Shown here one piece after another: positions 34,182 to 43,110 of a stretch of DNA of 55,266 nucleotides. Position numbers and translations under genes: made by a program. The first letter of the stretch is position 1, and each line of letters starts with the position of its first letter. The notes below the pieces were generated by a model that did no database searches, was not told the DNA's origin, and saw only the letters and a program-made list of their open reading frames with translations. This DNA is from Sulfurovum sp. GTDB lineage: Bacteria > Campylobacterota > Campylobacteria > Campylobacterales > Sulfurovaceae. Location of the stretch: contig JAMORY010000015.1 in the NCBI GenBank assembly GCA_027063305.1, forward strand, positions 1 through 55,266, read 5' to 3'.

Positions 34182-34187
34182 TATAAT
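34182..34187 (+). promoter_or_regulatory. -10 box of the FmdE-NosL operon
   Basis: TATAAT lies 31 bp before ATG 34219. The -35 position is poor, consistent with an activator-dependent promoter. Confidence 0.55.
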
Positions 34188-34218
34188 CCCAAAAGACTTT
34201 ACTTTAGGAGAAACCCTT

Positions 34219-34827
34219 ATGAAATATCCGGAATTTTTTGATCAGGTACCTACCATCGCACTGCAAGATCCGCTAAGCGATTTTCTAGGTGCGTTCGAGA
34301 ATGGGGAGATGGAGATCAGTTATTTGGAGTGTGTCAAATTAGCCGGACACTCGTGTCCGACAGTCGCAGGTGCATACCTTATGGCAAAGATAGGAATGGA
34401 AAAGCTCTATGACGATACCCTTCCTCAGCGTGGTATGATCCACGTCTCCATGAGAGAGAAAGAGGTAGAGGGTGTGACCGGCGTTATCTGCAACGTCATC
34501 TCCTTTATTGCCGGAGCGAACGGTGTAAGCGGATTCAAGGGTATCCAAGGGAACTTCTCTAGGGACAACCTTGTAAGTTACAAAGTACCGATGAACGGAG
34601 ATGTCACACTGACAAGACTCGATACCAATAAACGCGTCACACTCAGTTACAACCCTTCAGTCGTTCCCGTTGCACCCGAGATGAAACAGCTTATGGGCAA
34701 AACCCTGCAAGGAGTTGCCAGCAAAGAGGAAAAAGCGGCGTTCGGCACACTCTGGCAACAGCGTGTCGAGAAGATCCTACTCTCCCCTGAACTATGGGAA
34801 CAGATGATCACCGTAGAAGTACAATAA
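34219..34827 (+). CDS. FmdE-family protein
   Basis: The protein has 202 residues. The family motif CVKLAGHSCPTVAGAYLMAK contains the conserved His and Cys. FmdE was named from a formylmethanofuran dehydrogenase operon, but in bacteria its role is unclear; metal binding is likely. TTTAGGAG precedes the ATG. It is the first gene of a five-gene unit with hemerythrin, DUF2249, a membrane protein and NosL. Confidence 0.85.
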   Translation: MKYPEFFDQVPTIALQDPLSDFLGAFENGEMEISYLECVKLAGHSCPTVAGAYLMAKIGMEKLYDDTLPQRGMIHVSMREKEVEGVTGVICNVISFIAGANGVSGFKGIQGNFSRDNLVSYKVPMNGDVTLTRLDTNKRVTLSYNPSVVPVAPEMKQLMGKTLQGVASKEEKAAFGTLWQQRVEKILLSPELWEQMITVEVQ

Positions 34828-34850
34828 CCGAACAATATAAGGAGCAGACC

Positions 34851-35291
34851 ATGAACATTTCACAATTTATGACACAAGAGCACCGTATGTGTGACACAAC
34901 ATTCGCAGAAGCGGAACAAGCCGTAGCCAACGGAGACTGGGAAGCGGCAGAAAAAGCATTCTTACAGTTTTCCAATGAGACATTGACCCACTTCAAACGT
35001 GAAGAGGATGAGCTCTTCCCTGTCTTTGAATCCCACACGGGAAGTACCGAAGGACCTACGCAAGTGATGCGTTACGAACATGAACAGGTCAAAGGGCTTA
35101 TCGGTAAAATGGCAGAAGCGATCGAATCGCAAGAGAAAGATACCTATCTTTCATTATGTGAATCGATGATGATCCTACTACAGCAGCACAATATGAAAGA
35201 GGAGCAGATGCTCTACGCTATGTGTGAACGCCTCCTTCCGCCAGAACTTAAAGATGAGACACTCGAAAAGATGAAACAGGTGGAGCTGTAG
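34851..35291 (+). CDS. Hemerythrin-like protein
   Basis: Start ATG 34851 follows AAGGAG. The product has 146 residues. The diiron ligands of a hemerythrin four-helix bundle are recognisable in EHRMCD, THFKREEDELFP, YEHEQVKG and QHNMKEEQMLYAM. Proteins of this kind bind O2 or NO or protect Fe-S enzymes. It lies 23 bp after the fmdE-like gene and 4 bp before the DUF2249 gene. Confidence 0.92.
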   Translation: MNISQFMTQEHRMCDTTFAEAEQAVANGDWEAAEKAFLQFSNETLTHFKREEDELFPVFESHTGSTEGPTQVMRYEHEQVKGLIGKMAEAIESQEKDTYLSLCESMMILLQQHNMKEEQMLYAMCERLLPPELKDETLEKMKQVEL

Positions 35292-35295
35292 AGCG

Positions 35296-35556
35296 ATGAA
35301 GCATCCTGAAAAGATCTTCCTTGATGCGAGAGAACTGGAGCATCCCATTCCCTTGGAGCGTGCGATGCAAGCACTTCGTTCCCTCCATATGGACAACTAT
35401 CTCTATATGATCCACAGAAAGAACCCTATTCCACTGATCGACCTGGCAAAAGAGCAAGGCTTCAACCTCCATCAACAAGAGGATAACAACGGTACTTGGC
35501 ATATTTTGATCAGTAGAGACAGAACACTTGACCTTACAGAGTTGTGCGATGTTTGA
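35296..35556 (+). CDS. DUF2249-domain protein
   Basis: The protein has 86 residues. It begins KIFLDARELEHPIPLERAM and has the beta-alpha-beta layout of DUF2249 (SirA/TusA-like fold), but the Cys of TusA is absent. These small proteins often accompany hemerythrins and denitrification genes. Its last 8 bp overlap the start of the membrane protein gene. Confidence 0.82.
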   Translation: MKHPEKIFLDARELEHPIPLERAMQALRSLHMDNYLYMIHRKNPIPLIDLAKEQGFNLHQQEDNNGTWHILISRDRTLDLTELCDV

Positions 35557-36835
35557 TCAGAACGGACTCTCGCTCGACCAGGCACCCCCGATATCGGTCG
35601 TACTGCGATTCTTTCTCTCCGGTGCCCTCTTTGGGATAGTTGCCGGTCTTTTGATACTTGTATTCAATACCGCTATATTCGACCCTGCTGCCATAGAAGC
35701 TGTCATCCTTACGCATACATTGACATTGGGTGTGATGCTTTCGTTCATGTTCGCAGCACTCTTTCAGATGCTACCGGTTATTGCAGGGGTCAAGCTTACC
35801 GCTCCCGTTCGTAAAGCCAATATGCTTCAATACCCTTTTATTTTAGGAGTGATCGTACTTCTTTTTGCATTTTATAGCGGGAAAGTACTCCTTTTTACAA
35901 TAGCTTCATTTCTATTGGGAGGGGCGATACTCTCCATTACCGTCACGATGCTCAGGGAGCTTTTAAAGCTACCTAATCACAGCAGTTCATCCAAAGGGAT
36001 GAGCATCGCACTTATCGCACTGGGAATATTAACCATACTTGCCCTCTATATGACAGGTACGCTTGGGGGTATCTTTGAAGGTATGCACTATCTTCAGGTC
36101 AAACAAGCGCATTTCACCTTCGGTCTATTCGGATGGATCGCACTTCTGATCATCTCCATCTCTTTTCAAGTAATCGAAATGTTCTATGTCACCCCATCCT
36201 ACCCCACACTAATGCACAAGCATCTCCCTTTAAGTCTTCTTATTCTGATCGGAACAGGGACATTGCTCTCGCCAATCATAGCTGATGTATGGTCATTTGT
36301 CACTCCGCTCTTGGCACTGCTGATGGTACTCTATGCACTTATCACACTCAAACGTCTTACCCAGCGAAAACGCCCTATCACCGATGCTACGGTACTCCTG
36401 TGGCGTATAGGTACAGGACTCTTGATCGCCAGCATGCTGTTGATGCTGAGTGCGGACTATAGCGGCTACACAATACTTGCGAAACTAAGTTATCTAAGCT
36501 TTGCGGGCTTTGCGATCAGTATCGTTTTTGCCATGTTTTACAAGATCGTACCTTTTCTAACATGGTTCCACCTCAGTTCACAGGGATACTTCACCGCACC
36601 TATGATGCATGAGGTGATCCATCCCAAAACAGCGATGAGGCACTTCTATATTCATAGCGCTACATTGCTGGTTCTGGCACTTTCGCTCTTTTTCTCTCCG
36701 TTGATCTACCTAGGAGGCTTCCTGACCCTTCTTTCGTTCGGCTGGATACTATGGCAGATCATACATGCATGGAGACTCTATCTTCATACACAACGAACCG
36801 GTGAGAAATTTGAAATGAACATACCCACAACCTAA
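35549..36835 (+). CDS. Polytopic membrane protein of a nitrogen-oxide-type cluster
   Basis: Start ATG 35549 lies within the end of the DUF2249 gene. The product has 428 residues and about 12 membrane segments. Conserved-looking His residues sit inside spans: ILTHTLTLGVMLSFMFAALFQM, KQAHFTFGLFGWIALL and HSATLLVLALSLFF. This recalls heme-copper-oxidase-like and NnrS-like membrane proteins, but I cannot place it in a family with certainty. Hemerythrin, DUF2249 and NosL next to it suggest a role in NO or copper handling. Confidence 0.7.
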   Translation: MFDQNGLSLDQAPPISVVLRFFLSGALFGIVAGLLILVFNTAIFDPAAIEAVILTHTLTLGVMLSFMFAALFQMLPVIAGVKLTAPVRKANMLQYPFILGVIVLLFAFYSGKVLLFTIASFLLGGAILSITVTMLRELLKLPNHSSSSKGMSIALIALGILTILALYMTGTLGGIFEGMHYLQVKQAHFTFGLFGWIALLIISISFQVIEMFYVTPSYPTLMHKHLPLSLLILIGTGTLLSPIIADVWSFVTPLLALLMVLYALITLKRLTQRKRPITDATVLLWRIGTGLLIASMLLMLSADYSGYTILAKLSYLSFAGFAISIVFAMFYKIVPFLTWFHLSSQGYFTAPMMHEVIHPKTAMRHFYIHSATLLVLALSLFFSPLIYLGGFLTLLSFGWILWQIIHAWRLYLHTQRTGEKFEMNIPTT

Positions 36836-36844
36836 GGAGAGACA

Positions 36845-37354
36845 ATGAAACGAATCTCACTGACGCTACTGCTGGTACTGGGCGTACTCCTAAGCGGTTG
36901 CGGCAACCCCGCACCCAAACAGATGGGAGAGCGCTTCCAAAGTGTTCCCCAATCCAAAGCAAAGATCGTACAAAAAGGCGAGCATAAAGACTCCTGTGCC
37001 ATCTGTGGTATGCACCTTGCAACATTTTACAAGACCAACCATGCTGCGACCTTGCGTGATAGCACCAAACGTCAGTACTGTTCACTGCACTGTGTCGTAC
37101 ATGACAATGAGATCAATAAGACTGACTTGATCAACCTTAAGGTCGTTGATGCTAAAACACTAAAATTCATTCCTGCTCTCTCGGCATACTATGTCGTAGG
37201 AAGCAGTAAACCGGCAACCATGAGCCGTGTAAGTAAATATGCATTTGCCAAAAAGAAGGATGCAGAAGCTTTCGCAAAAGCGTATGGTGGTAAGGTTATG
37301 AAGTTCTACGATGCATACGAAGTGGCAACAAAAGATTTTACAAGAAGAAGATAG
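36845..37354 (+). CDS. nosL: NosL-family lipoprotein
   Basis: The protein has 169 residues. A lipoprotein signal ends in VLLSGC (Cys19). The copper site motif is in DSCAICGMHLATF, followed by a second Cys pair in QYCSLHCVVHD. The C-terminal half, with MSRVSKYAFAKKKDAEAFAKAYGG, is a typical NosL fold. NosL delivers Cu(I) for nitrous-oxide reductase, but no nosZ is present in this window. It lies 9 bp after the membrane protein gene. Confidence 0.88.
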   Translation: MKRISLTLLLVLGVLLSGCGNPAPKQMGERFQSVPQSKAKIVQKGEHKDSCAICGMHLATFYKTNHAATLRDSTKRQYCSLHCVVHDNEINKTDLINLKVVDAKTLKFIPALSAYYVVGSSKPATMSRVSKYAFAKKKDAEAFAKAYGGKVMKFYDAYEVATKDFTRRR

Positions 37355-37363
37355 TAATAAACA

Positions 37364-37381
37364 GAGGGCTTCTTAGCCCTC
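37364..37381 (-). terminator. Terminator-like hairpin between nosL and murE
   Basis: GAGGGCT and AGCCCTC form a 7-bp stem with a 4-base loop. It overlaps the murE stop codon, and on the minus strand it is followed by TGTTTATT. It may serve both convergent genes. Confidence 0.55.
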
Positions 37382-38671
37382 ACGCACTGCAAGCAGCTCT
37401 CTGACGACCTCTCTATCATCAAACGGATACTTCACCCCTTTGATCTCCTGATAGGTCTCATCCCCTTTACCTAGGATCAACAGCACCTCATTAGGCTCAA
37501 GCGCCTCCAGTGCCATTTTAATAGCCAAACGGCGATCAGGACAGGCTGTGACATTCTCTTTGCCTACAAGCCCCACAAGGATATCCTCGAGGATCATCTC
37601 CGGGACTTCATCACGCGGGTTGTCCGATGTGACATAGATCTTGTTCGCATAGCGTCCTGCAACCGCACCCATACGCGGACGCTTCTCTTTATCACGATTT
37701 CCACCCGCACCAAAGACTACGGAGATATCACGATCTTTCATCGACTCCAGTACCGCATGTATACCGTCATCGGTATGGGCAAAATCGACAATGACCAGCG
37801 GATCGGTACTGACAACCTCCATACGGCCGGCAACCCCTGCAAAATTCTCGACCACATCACAGATCTCCTGTAACGGTCGTTTGGTCAGCAGATGCACGGA
37901 ACCAATGGCAGCCATAAGGTTAAAGAGATTGAAAAGCCCTACCATCGGAGAGTGGAACGTCACCTCTTCTTGCATATATTTAATACCCGCTGTAATACCA
38001 TCGATAAGTGAAAATGCCTGTACTTTATACGTTGCAGGCTCATCCACCCCGTAACTGAACGCATTTCGCCAATTATAGGTAATGTGTTTAATATCATCCT
38101 TGTTCAATAGCTTCATCGTATCATCGGCAAAGAAGAGGCTCTTGACACGACGGTACTCTTCGATCGTACCATGATAGTCCAGATGGTCGCTTGTAACATT
38201 GGTGTGTACCTTTAGTGCAAAGGTGATCCCCTCTATACGTTTTTGGTCGATCGCATGGGAACTAACTTCCATAATGAAGTAGTTACATCCCATATCGGCT
38301 GTCTGCTTCATATTATGCAACGTCTCAAGAATAGACGGTGTGGTCATGCTCTTCTCTTCGATCCGCTCTTCTTGCGCAAATAACCCTCGCGTTCCTTGAA
38401 GGGCCGGTTTTTCACCTAGGTCAAGCAAAAAGGAGTAGATCGCTGCTGTAACAGTCGTTTTACCGTTCGTTCCTGTCACCCCCACCACACACATATTATC
38501 AAGCCCCCAAAGCTTTATAAGCTCTTTAGGCTCGATGTAGGCGGGCTGGGGATCAAGCTTCTCAAAATAGGGGGTATTCTGTGCGGTCTTTAAAAAGAGG
38601 GTGTCCTCCCCCCGTGCCGTTGTATCGTCCGTAATGAAGGCAAAACCCTTCATATCAAAAGGGAGTTTCAC
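37373..38671 (-). CDS. murE: UDP-MurNAc-tripeptide synthetase
   Basis: The protein has 432 residues, shorter than the ~490 of E. coli but usual for this phylum, because the N-terminal UMP-binding domain is reduced. The ATP-binding VGVTGTNGKTTVTAAI, the carbamylated-Lys region and the substrate loop TSDNPRDEVPE are present. DNPR is the motif that selects meso-diaminopimelate. It adds DAP to UDP-MurNAc-Ala-Glu in peptidoglycan synthesis. The start overlaps the TPR-like gene by 4 bp. Confidence 0.95.
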   Translation of the reverse strand: MKLPFDMKGFAFITDDTTARGEDTLFLKTAQNTPYFEKLDPQPAYIEPKELIKLWGLDNMCVVGVTGTNGKTTVTAAIYSFLLDLGEKPALQGTRGLFAQEERIEEKSMTTPSILETLHNMKQTADMGCNYFIMEVSSHAIDQKRIEGITFALKVHTNVTSDHLDYHGTIEEYRRVKSLFFADDTMKLLNKDDIKHITYNWRNAFSYGVDEPATYKVQAFSLIDGITAGIKYMQEEVTFHSPMVGLFNLFNLMAAIGSVHLLTKRPLQEICDVVENFAGVAGRMEVVSTDPLVIVDFAHTDDGIHAVLESMKDRDISVVFGAGGNRDKEKRPRMGAVAGRYANKIYVTSDNPRDEVPEMILEDILVGLVGKENVTACPDRRLAIKMALEALEPNEVLLILGKGDETYQEIKGVKYPFDDREVVRELLAVREG

Positions 38672-39249
38672 TGCTTCATTCCTTTTACTACATTATAGAG
38701 TGCCAGTACATCCTGATCATCACCGAATAGACTGGTCGTTGCATCCAGATAGTTCAGAGCCATTTCATCAAAGCCCTCCTCTGCCAAACGTGTCACAAAG
38801 TCGATGAACTGATCCTTATCCGTGATCACGACCTTTGTAGAGAACATAATATCCTCAAACGCCTTTTTAAAGCTTCCCCTGCTTTCAACCAATGTCAGGA
38901 AGTCGCTGTAACGAATACCGTCACTATACTCCGCTTGCTCTTGAAGCGGCTCTTTGAGCAGTTCACCTAACTGGAACTTGGCAGACGAGAGTGACTCCAG
39001 CAGACCGTCAATGATATCTGCTGCATTCTCTTTTTCCGTTTTGATCACCTGATAGTAATCAAAAAGAGCCTGTGCCTCTTCCGCACTCTCAAGTCCCAGA
39101 TCGCTCAAATAGACACCGATCTTAGCCTCTTCCATTTCAGGATGGTCCTTCAGTACCAACCCATAGGTTTGAAGCGCCACACGGAAGTCACCTTCCAAAA
39201 AGGCCTGTTCTGCTCTTTCCAATAGTAAATTCGGACTGACTTTACACAT
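38668..39249 (-). CDS. TPR-like hypothetical protein
   Basis: Start ATG 39249 is one base after the stop of the NifU-type gene. A longer frame from 39279 would overlap that gene. The product has 193 residues, is all helical and soluble, and begins with a TPR-like pair (LLERAEQAFLEGDFRVALQTYGLVLKDHP). The second half has FVTRLAEEGFDEMALNYLDATT, another TPR-like unit. It is acidic. No function is known; the gene is locked between nifU-like and murE. Confidence 0.75.
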   Translation of the reverse strand: MCKVSPNLLLERAEQAFLEGDFRVALQTYGLVLKDHPEMEEAKIGVYLSDLGLESAEEAQALFDYYQVIKTEKENAADIIDGLLESLSSAKFQLGELLKEPLQEQAEYSDGIRYSDFLTLVESRGSFKKAFEDIMFSTKVVITDKDQFIDFVTRLAEEGFDEMALNYLDATTSLFGDDQDVLALYNVVKGMKQ

Positions 39250-39250
39250 A

Positions 39251-39529
39251 TTATCCCAGCTGATCCAGTTTGTCTTCAAAACCTTTAGGTACGTTCATTA
39301 CAGTCAGTTCAGGGTGGATCAGCGTCTTTAACTGTCTCTCCACACCGAACTTCAGTGTCGTACCACTACTACCGCATCCGACACATGCTCCTTGAAGCTG
39401 CACATATACAACACCATCTTTTATATCGATCAACTCAATATCCCCTCCGTCCAACTTGATTGACGGTCTTACCTTTTCGATCACATCTTTTACCGGCGGG
39501 AAGAGTTCTTCATCTGTAAACGGGATCAA
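39251..39529 (-). CDS. NifU C-terminal-domain Fe-S scaffold
   Basis: The protein has 92 residues. It begins with PFTDEELFPPVKDVIEKVRP, and the cluster-binding motif VQLQGACVGCGSSGTTLKFGVE has the CxxC pair. This is the stand-alone NifU C-terminal (Nfu) domain, which binds and passes on [4Fe-4S] clusters. AAGGAG precedes the ATG. It heads the short nifU-TPR-murE unit. Confidence 0.93.
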   Translation of the reverse strand: MIPFTDEELFPPVKDVIEKVRPSIKLDGGDIELIDIKDGVVYVQLQGACVGCGSSGTTLKFGVERQLKTLIHPELTVMNVPKGFEDKLDQLG

Positions 39530-39682
39530 CGTGTCTCCTTCAATTCTATATCTGTCATCAAGACAGTATCTATATTAATTATAACAAAAATCGAGTAAAT
39601 ATTCACTCTTACGCTGTGTTTATACACTAAATGCGATAGTTTGTCAATGATATGTAAATAATTTGAAATAGTTTAGAGAGAA

Positions 39683-39710
39683 TTGACTACAGAGGGATCT
39701 CTGTAGTCAA
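39683..39710 (-). terminator. Terminator hairpin of the ribosomal super-operon
   Basis: TTGACTACAGAG and CTCTGTAGTCAA form a perfect 12-bp stem with a 4-base loop, 16 bp after the rplQ stop on the minus strand. The following sequence (TTCTCTCTAAAC) is only moderately T-rich. Confidence 0.7.
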
Positions 39711-39726
39711 AAGTGTAGAAGAAAAC

Positions 39727-40077
39727 TTATACAAGTTCGATGATCGCCATTGGCGCTGCATCACCTCTTCTCATACGTGTTTTGATGATTCTTGTGTAAC
39801 CACCGTTTCTGTCCGCATACTTTGGTGCGATTTCAGTAACGATCTTGCTCGTACACTCTTTGTCCTGCAACATAGCAAATACTGCTCTGTGTGCATTGAA
39901 GTCACCAGCAGATGCTTTAGTGATCAACTTTTCATAATAGCTTCTAAGCTCTTTTGCTTTAGGAAGCGTAGTTTCGATTCTTCCCTCTTTCGTCAATGCG
40001 ATCGAAAGGTTCTTGAGCAAAGCCGCTCTATGAGAAGAGGTTCTGTTCAGTTTACGATATCCGTGTTTATGTCTCAT
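39727..40077 (-). CDS. rplQ: 50S ribosomal protein L17
   Basis: The protein has 116 residues and begins [20 protein letters not shown], the L17 signature. [16 protein letters not shown] follows, and the C terminus is MAIIELV. It is the last gene of the 13.8-kb ribosomal unit, 24 bp after rpoA, and is followed by a strong hairpin. Confidence 0.97.
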   Translation of the reverse strand: MRHKHGYRKLNRTSSHRAALLKNLSIALTKEGRIETTLPKAKELRSYYEKLITKASAGDFNAHRAVFAMLQDKECTSKIVTEIAPKYADRNGGYTRIIKTRMRRGDAAPMAIIELV

Positions 40078-40101
40078 ACTCTTTCCTTATATCTTGGCAG
40101 C

Positions 40102-41103
40102 TTAGACTTTAAGCTGCTCGATTTTTTTCACAAGATTCGCTCTTGTGCTCTCTGCAAGTTCAAACTCCGGCCCGAACCCATGCTCGATCAGACACTCATT
40201 GATCTCATCAAGTGATTTCTTACCAAGGTTCTTGATGTTCTTGATCTCATTTTCGCTCATGAGTACCAATTCACCAAGATATTTGATCCCTGCTCTATCA
40301 AGTGAGTTGAACGAACGTGCACTCAATCCTAGAGAGTCCACTGTCTGCAAGAATGCTTTAAGTTCACTCTCATCACTGCTTTTTCTCGGTGCAGGGGCAC
40401 TGATATCAACATCAAGTACTCCGTTAAATACAGAGAGTTGCTTGCTCATCACTTCCAGTGCATTGGTAAACGCTTCTACCGGACCGATCTGTGCATCTGT
40501 CTCGATATCGAACGTGATCTTTTCAAAGTTAGGGTTATCCTCTACAAGTACGGGATCGATCTTGTAGTTGGCTTTACGAACCGGTGTGAAGAAAGCATCC
40601 AATGCAATAGCATCGTTCGCAACTTCATCTCTGAGGTCTTCACTCGGAACATACCCGATACCTTTTGCAACGACCATCGTAAAGTTCAATTCCGCATCTT
40701 CATTGAGTGTTGCCAACGGAAGATCTCCGTTGACTACCTCGATGAGATCGTTATTGAGGTCTTGTGCCGTTACCTCTTTGTGTCCTGAGAAGCTGTATTT
40801 CAACTCTACTCTGTCACTATCGTCCTTGATCTTAAAACGAATGTTCTTCAAGTTGATAATAAAGACGGCTACATCTTCATGCATCCCTCTGATAGTATCA
40901 AACTCATGTGCCGCACCTTCGATCTTGACCGAGATCGGCGCATACCCGATAGATGATCCGAGGATCAAACGTCTAAGTGGGTGTGCAAGTGTAACGGCAT
41001 AACCGCTCTCAAAGGGGTAGGCGATGATCTCAGCACGATTCTTGCTGATCTCATTCACTTCAACCTCTGTCGGCATAAATGGCGCAACTTTAATTTTTCT
41101 CAT
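40102..41103 (-). CDS. rpoA: RNA polymerase alpha subunit
   Basis: The protein has 333 residues. The N-terminal assembly domain has HPLRRLILGSSIGYAP and EFDTIRGMHEDV. The C-terminal DNA-binding domain (about 245-325) has SLGLSARSFNSLDRAGIKYLGEL and NIKNLGKKSLDEI with the helix-hairpin-helix that contacts UP elements and activators. It lies between rpsD and rplQ, the normal alpha-operon position. Confidence 0.97.
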   Translation of the reverse strand: MRKIKVAPFMPTEVEVNEISKNRAEIIAYPFESGYAVTLAHPLRRLILGSSIGYAPISVKIEGAAHEFDTIRGMHEDVAVFIINLKNIRFKIKDDSDRVELKYSFSGHKEVTAQDLNNDLIEVVNGDLPLATLNEDAELNFTMVVAKGIGYVPSEDLRDEVANDAIALDAFFTPVRKANYKIDPVLVEDNPNFEKITFDIETDAQIGPVEAFTNALEVMSKQLSVFNGVLDVDISAPAPRKSSDESELKAFLQTVDSLGLSARSFNSLDRAGIKYLGELVLMSENEIKNIKNLGKKSLDEINECLIEHGFGPEFELAESTRANLVKKIEQLKV

Positions 41104-41121
41104 TACTAGCCTTTAGTACGA

Positions 41122-41748
41122 TTATTTAGAGTATAGCTCGACGATTAGACGCTCTTCCACAGGAATTGAAATTTCTTCTCTTTCCGGTACTCTACTGAAG
41201 ATTCCGAAAAGTTTCTCTTTATCTACATCAACCCAGTCAACCATACCAGTTTGGTTTGTCAACTCGATCGCTCTAAGGATCTGAGGGTTGTTCTTGCTCT
41301 TCTCTCTAATCTCGATCTTTTGTCCGGCTTTTACTCTGTATGATGGGATATCAACACGTTTACCGTCAACAAGTACGTGACCGTGGTTTACAAATTGTCT
41401 AGCAGACGCTCTAGTTGTAGCGAATCCCATTCTGTAAACAACGTTGTCAAGTCTCTGCTCAAGAAGTTGGATCAGGATCTCCCCTGTGTTACCTTCTTTT
41501 CTGTTCGCCTCTTTAAAGAGCGCTCTAAACTGCTTTTCAGAAACACCGTACATGAACTTCGCTTTTTGCTTCTCTTGAAGCTGAAGACCGTATTCACTGA
41601 TCTTTGAACGTCTCTGTCCATGTTGTCCCGGAGCATATGGTCTCTTTTCCAATGCAGATTTACCAGCAAGTCTACGCTCACCTTTCAACCCTAGATCAAC
41701 ACCAAGTCTTCTTTCTAGTTTTTCAACTGGACCTCTATATCTTGCCAT
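41122..41748 (-). CDS. rpsD: 30S ribosomal protein S4
   Basis: The protein has 208 residues. It begins [23 protein letters not shown]. The S4 RNA-binding domain has [34 protein letters not shown]. The N-terminal region has no Cys cluster, so it is the zinc-free form. It binds 16S rRNA early in assembly and often represses its own operon. It is 2 bp after rpsK. Confidence 0.97.
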   Translation of the reverse strand: MARYRGPVEKLERRLGVDLGLKGERRLAGKSALEKRPYAPGQHGQRRSKISEYGLQLQEKQKAKFMYGVSEKQFRALFKEANRKEGNTGEILIQLLEQRLDNVVYRMGFATTRASARQFVNHGHVLVDGKRVDIPSYRVKAGQKIEIREKSKNNPQILRAIELTNQTGMVDWVDVDKEKLFGIFSRVPEREEISIPVEERLIVELYSK

Positions 41749-41750
41749 GC

Positions 41751-42125
41751 TTATACCCTTCTCTTCTTAGGTGGTCTACAACCATTGTGTGGAAGCGGAG
41801 TGATGTCTTTAAGGAATGTTACACGAATTCCCTCAGTTGCACCGATCGCTTTAACCGCTGTATCTCTTCCTGAACCTGGACCTTGAACTTTGATCCCTAC
41901 TTCTTTGATCCCGTGCTCTTTTGCTTTGTTCATCGCATCAGCAACTGCTTCTGTCGCTGCGAACGGAGTCGATTTCTTAGACCCTTTGAACCCAAGAGAA
42001 CCTGCAGAACTCCAAGAGATCACGTTACCCATTTCGTCTGTTACCGTAATAACAGTATTGTTAAATGTAGCCGCTACGTATACGACACCTTTAGCAATAC
42101 TCTTTTTTGCTTTTTTCTTTGCCAT
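41751..42125 (-). CDS. rpsK: 30S ribosomal protein S11
   Basis: The protein has 124 residues. It begins with a Lys-rich stretch. [28 protein letters not shown] and [14 protein letters not shown] are the family signatures, and it ends PPKKRRV. It forms part of the platform of the 30S subunit. It is 13 bp after rpsM. Confidence 0.97.
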   Translation of the reverse strand: MAKKKAKKSIAKGVVYVAATFNNTVITVTDEMGNVISWSSAGSLGFKGSKKSTPFAATEAVADAMNKAKEHGIKEVGIKVQGPGSGRDTAVKAIGATEGIRVTFLKDITPLPHNGCRPPKKRRV

Positions 42126-42138
42126 ACTTCGCTACTCC

Positions 42139-42501
42139 TTACGCTGCACCGACAGTCTTACGCTTACCTTTTCTAGTACGCGCATTTGTCTTTGTTTTTT
42201 GTCCACGAACAGGAAGCCCTCTTCTGTGTCTAAGCCCTCTGTAGTTACCAAGATCCATCAATGCTTTGATGTCAAGTGCAACCTTCTTACGAAGATCCCC
42301 TTCCACCATTACATGCTCTTGGATGTCGTTACGGATCGTTGCCGCTTCAGCATCTGTAAGTTCATAGACTCTTTTGTCATAGCTGATACCTGTTCTGTCA
42401 AGGATCTGTCTTGACGTTGTCAAACCGATACCATAGATGTATGTCAGTGCATACTCCATTCTCTTTTTCTTTGGTAAATCAACACCTGCAATACGTGCCA
42501 T
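42139..42501 (-). CDS. rpsM: 30S ribosomal protein S13
   Basis: The protein has 120 residues. [25 protein letters not shown] opens it in the standard way, [22 protein letters not shown] is the signature near the C terminus. It contacts the P-site tRNA and the 50S subunit. It starts 2 bp after the rpmJ stop. Confidence 0.97.
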   Translation of the reverse strand: MARIAGVDLPKKKRMEYALTYIYGIGLTTSRQILDRTGISYDKRVYELTDAEAATIRNDIQEHVMVEGDLRKKVALDIKALMDLGNYRGLRHRRGLPVRGQKTKTNARTRKGKRKTVGAA

Positions 42502-42503
42502 GT

Positions 42504-42617
42504 TTATCCTTGTCTCTGTTTATGTTTTGGATTTTTACAAATCACGCGTACGATACCCTTGCGCTTGATGATTTTACAATCTTCGCACATCTTTTTAACT
42601 GATGGTCTAACCTTCAT
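42504..42617 (-). CDS. rpmJ: 50S ribosomal protein L36
   Basis: This 37-residue frame begins [20 protein letters not shown] and ends [10 protein letters not shown]. It has the three cysteines and a His (CxxC, C, H) that bind zinc in L36, so it is the zinc form. CAGGAGTAACC precedes the ATG. It lies between rpsM (2 bp) and a 256-bp gap that separates it from infA. Confidence 0.95.
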   Translation of the reverse strand: MKVRPSVKKMCEDCKIIKRKGIVRVICKNPKHKQRQG

Positions 42618-42873
42618 GGTTACTCCTGTGATTTATGTATGCACCTGATGTTTGCGTGGATTGTTGATGTATGAACAATCCAACCCTTGAGTAATCGGTG
42701 CGAATTAATCAAAGATTCTTCGCGCAGTTCCTATACCTATAGCAATAGGGAGAGGGATTATACCGAAATGTATATTAATGTTTTCTTATATGAGAAGTTA
42801 TGGGTGGAGGATATTCTATAGAAATATATATCTGAACGCTTAGCGCTTAACGCTAAACGCTCACGAAGTGTTC
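42618..42873. other. 256-bp gap between infA and rpmJ
   Basis: This is the only sizeable gap inside the ribosomal unit. It holds a perfect hairpin GGATTGTT/AACAATCC at 42658-42681 and a shorter TTAGCG/CGCTAA stem just after the infA stop (near 42840-42856). It may contain a terminator or attenuator and a promoter for rpmJ onward. I see no reading frame. Confidence 0.5.
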
Positions 42874-43092
42874 TTATTTGTATCTAAATGTGATACGCCC
42901 TTTATCAAGGCTGTAAGGTGTCAACTCTACCTTCACCTTGTCACCAGGAAGGATCTTGATGTAGTGCATTCTCATCTTTCCGGCGATGTGACAAAGGATC
43001 ACATGTCCATTGTCAAGCTCTACTCTGAATGTCGCATTTGGCAACGCTTCAACCACTTTACCGTCAATTTCAATTACATCATCTTTTGCCAT
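42874..43092 (-). CDS. infA: Translation initiation factor IF-1
   Basis: The protein has 72 residues, the standard length. It has the S1-like OB fold: [48 protein letters not shown] and [17 protein letters not shown]. It binds the A site during initiation. It is 18 bp after map. Confidence 0.97.
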   Translation of the reverse strand: MAKDDVIEIDGKVVEALPNATFRVELDNGHVILCHIAGKMRMHYIKILPGDKVKVELTPYSLDKGRITFRYK

Positions 43093-43110
43093 GATTAATC
43101 CTCTTTCTCT

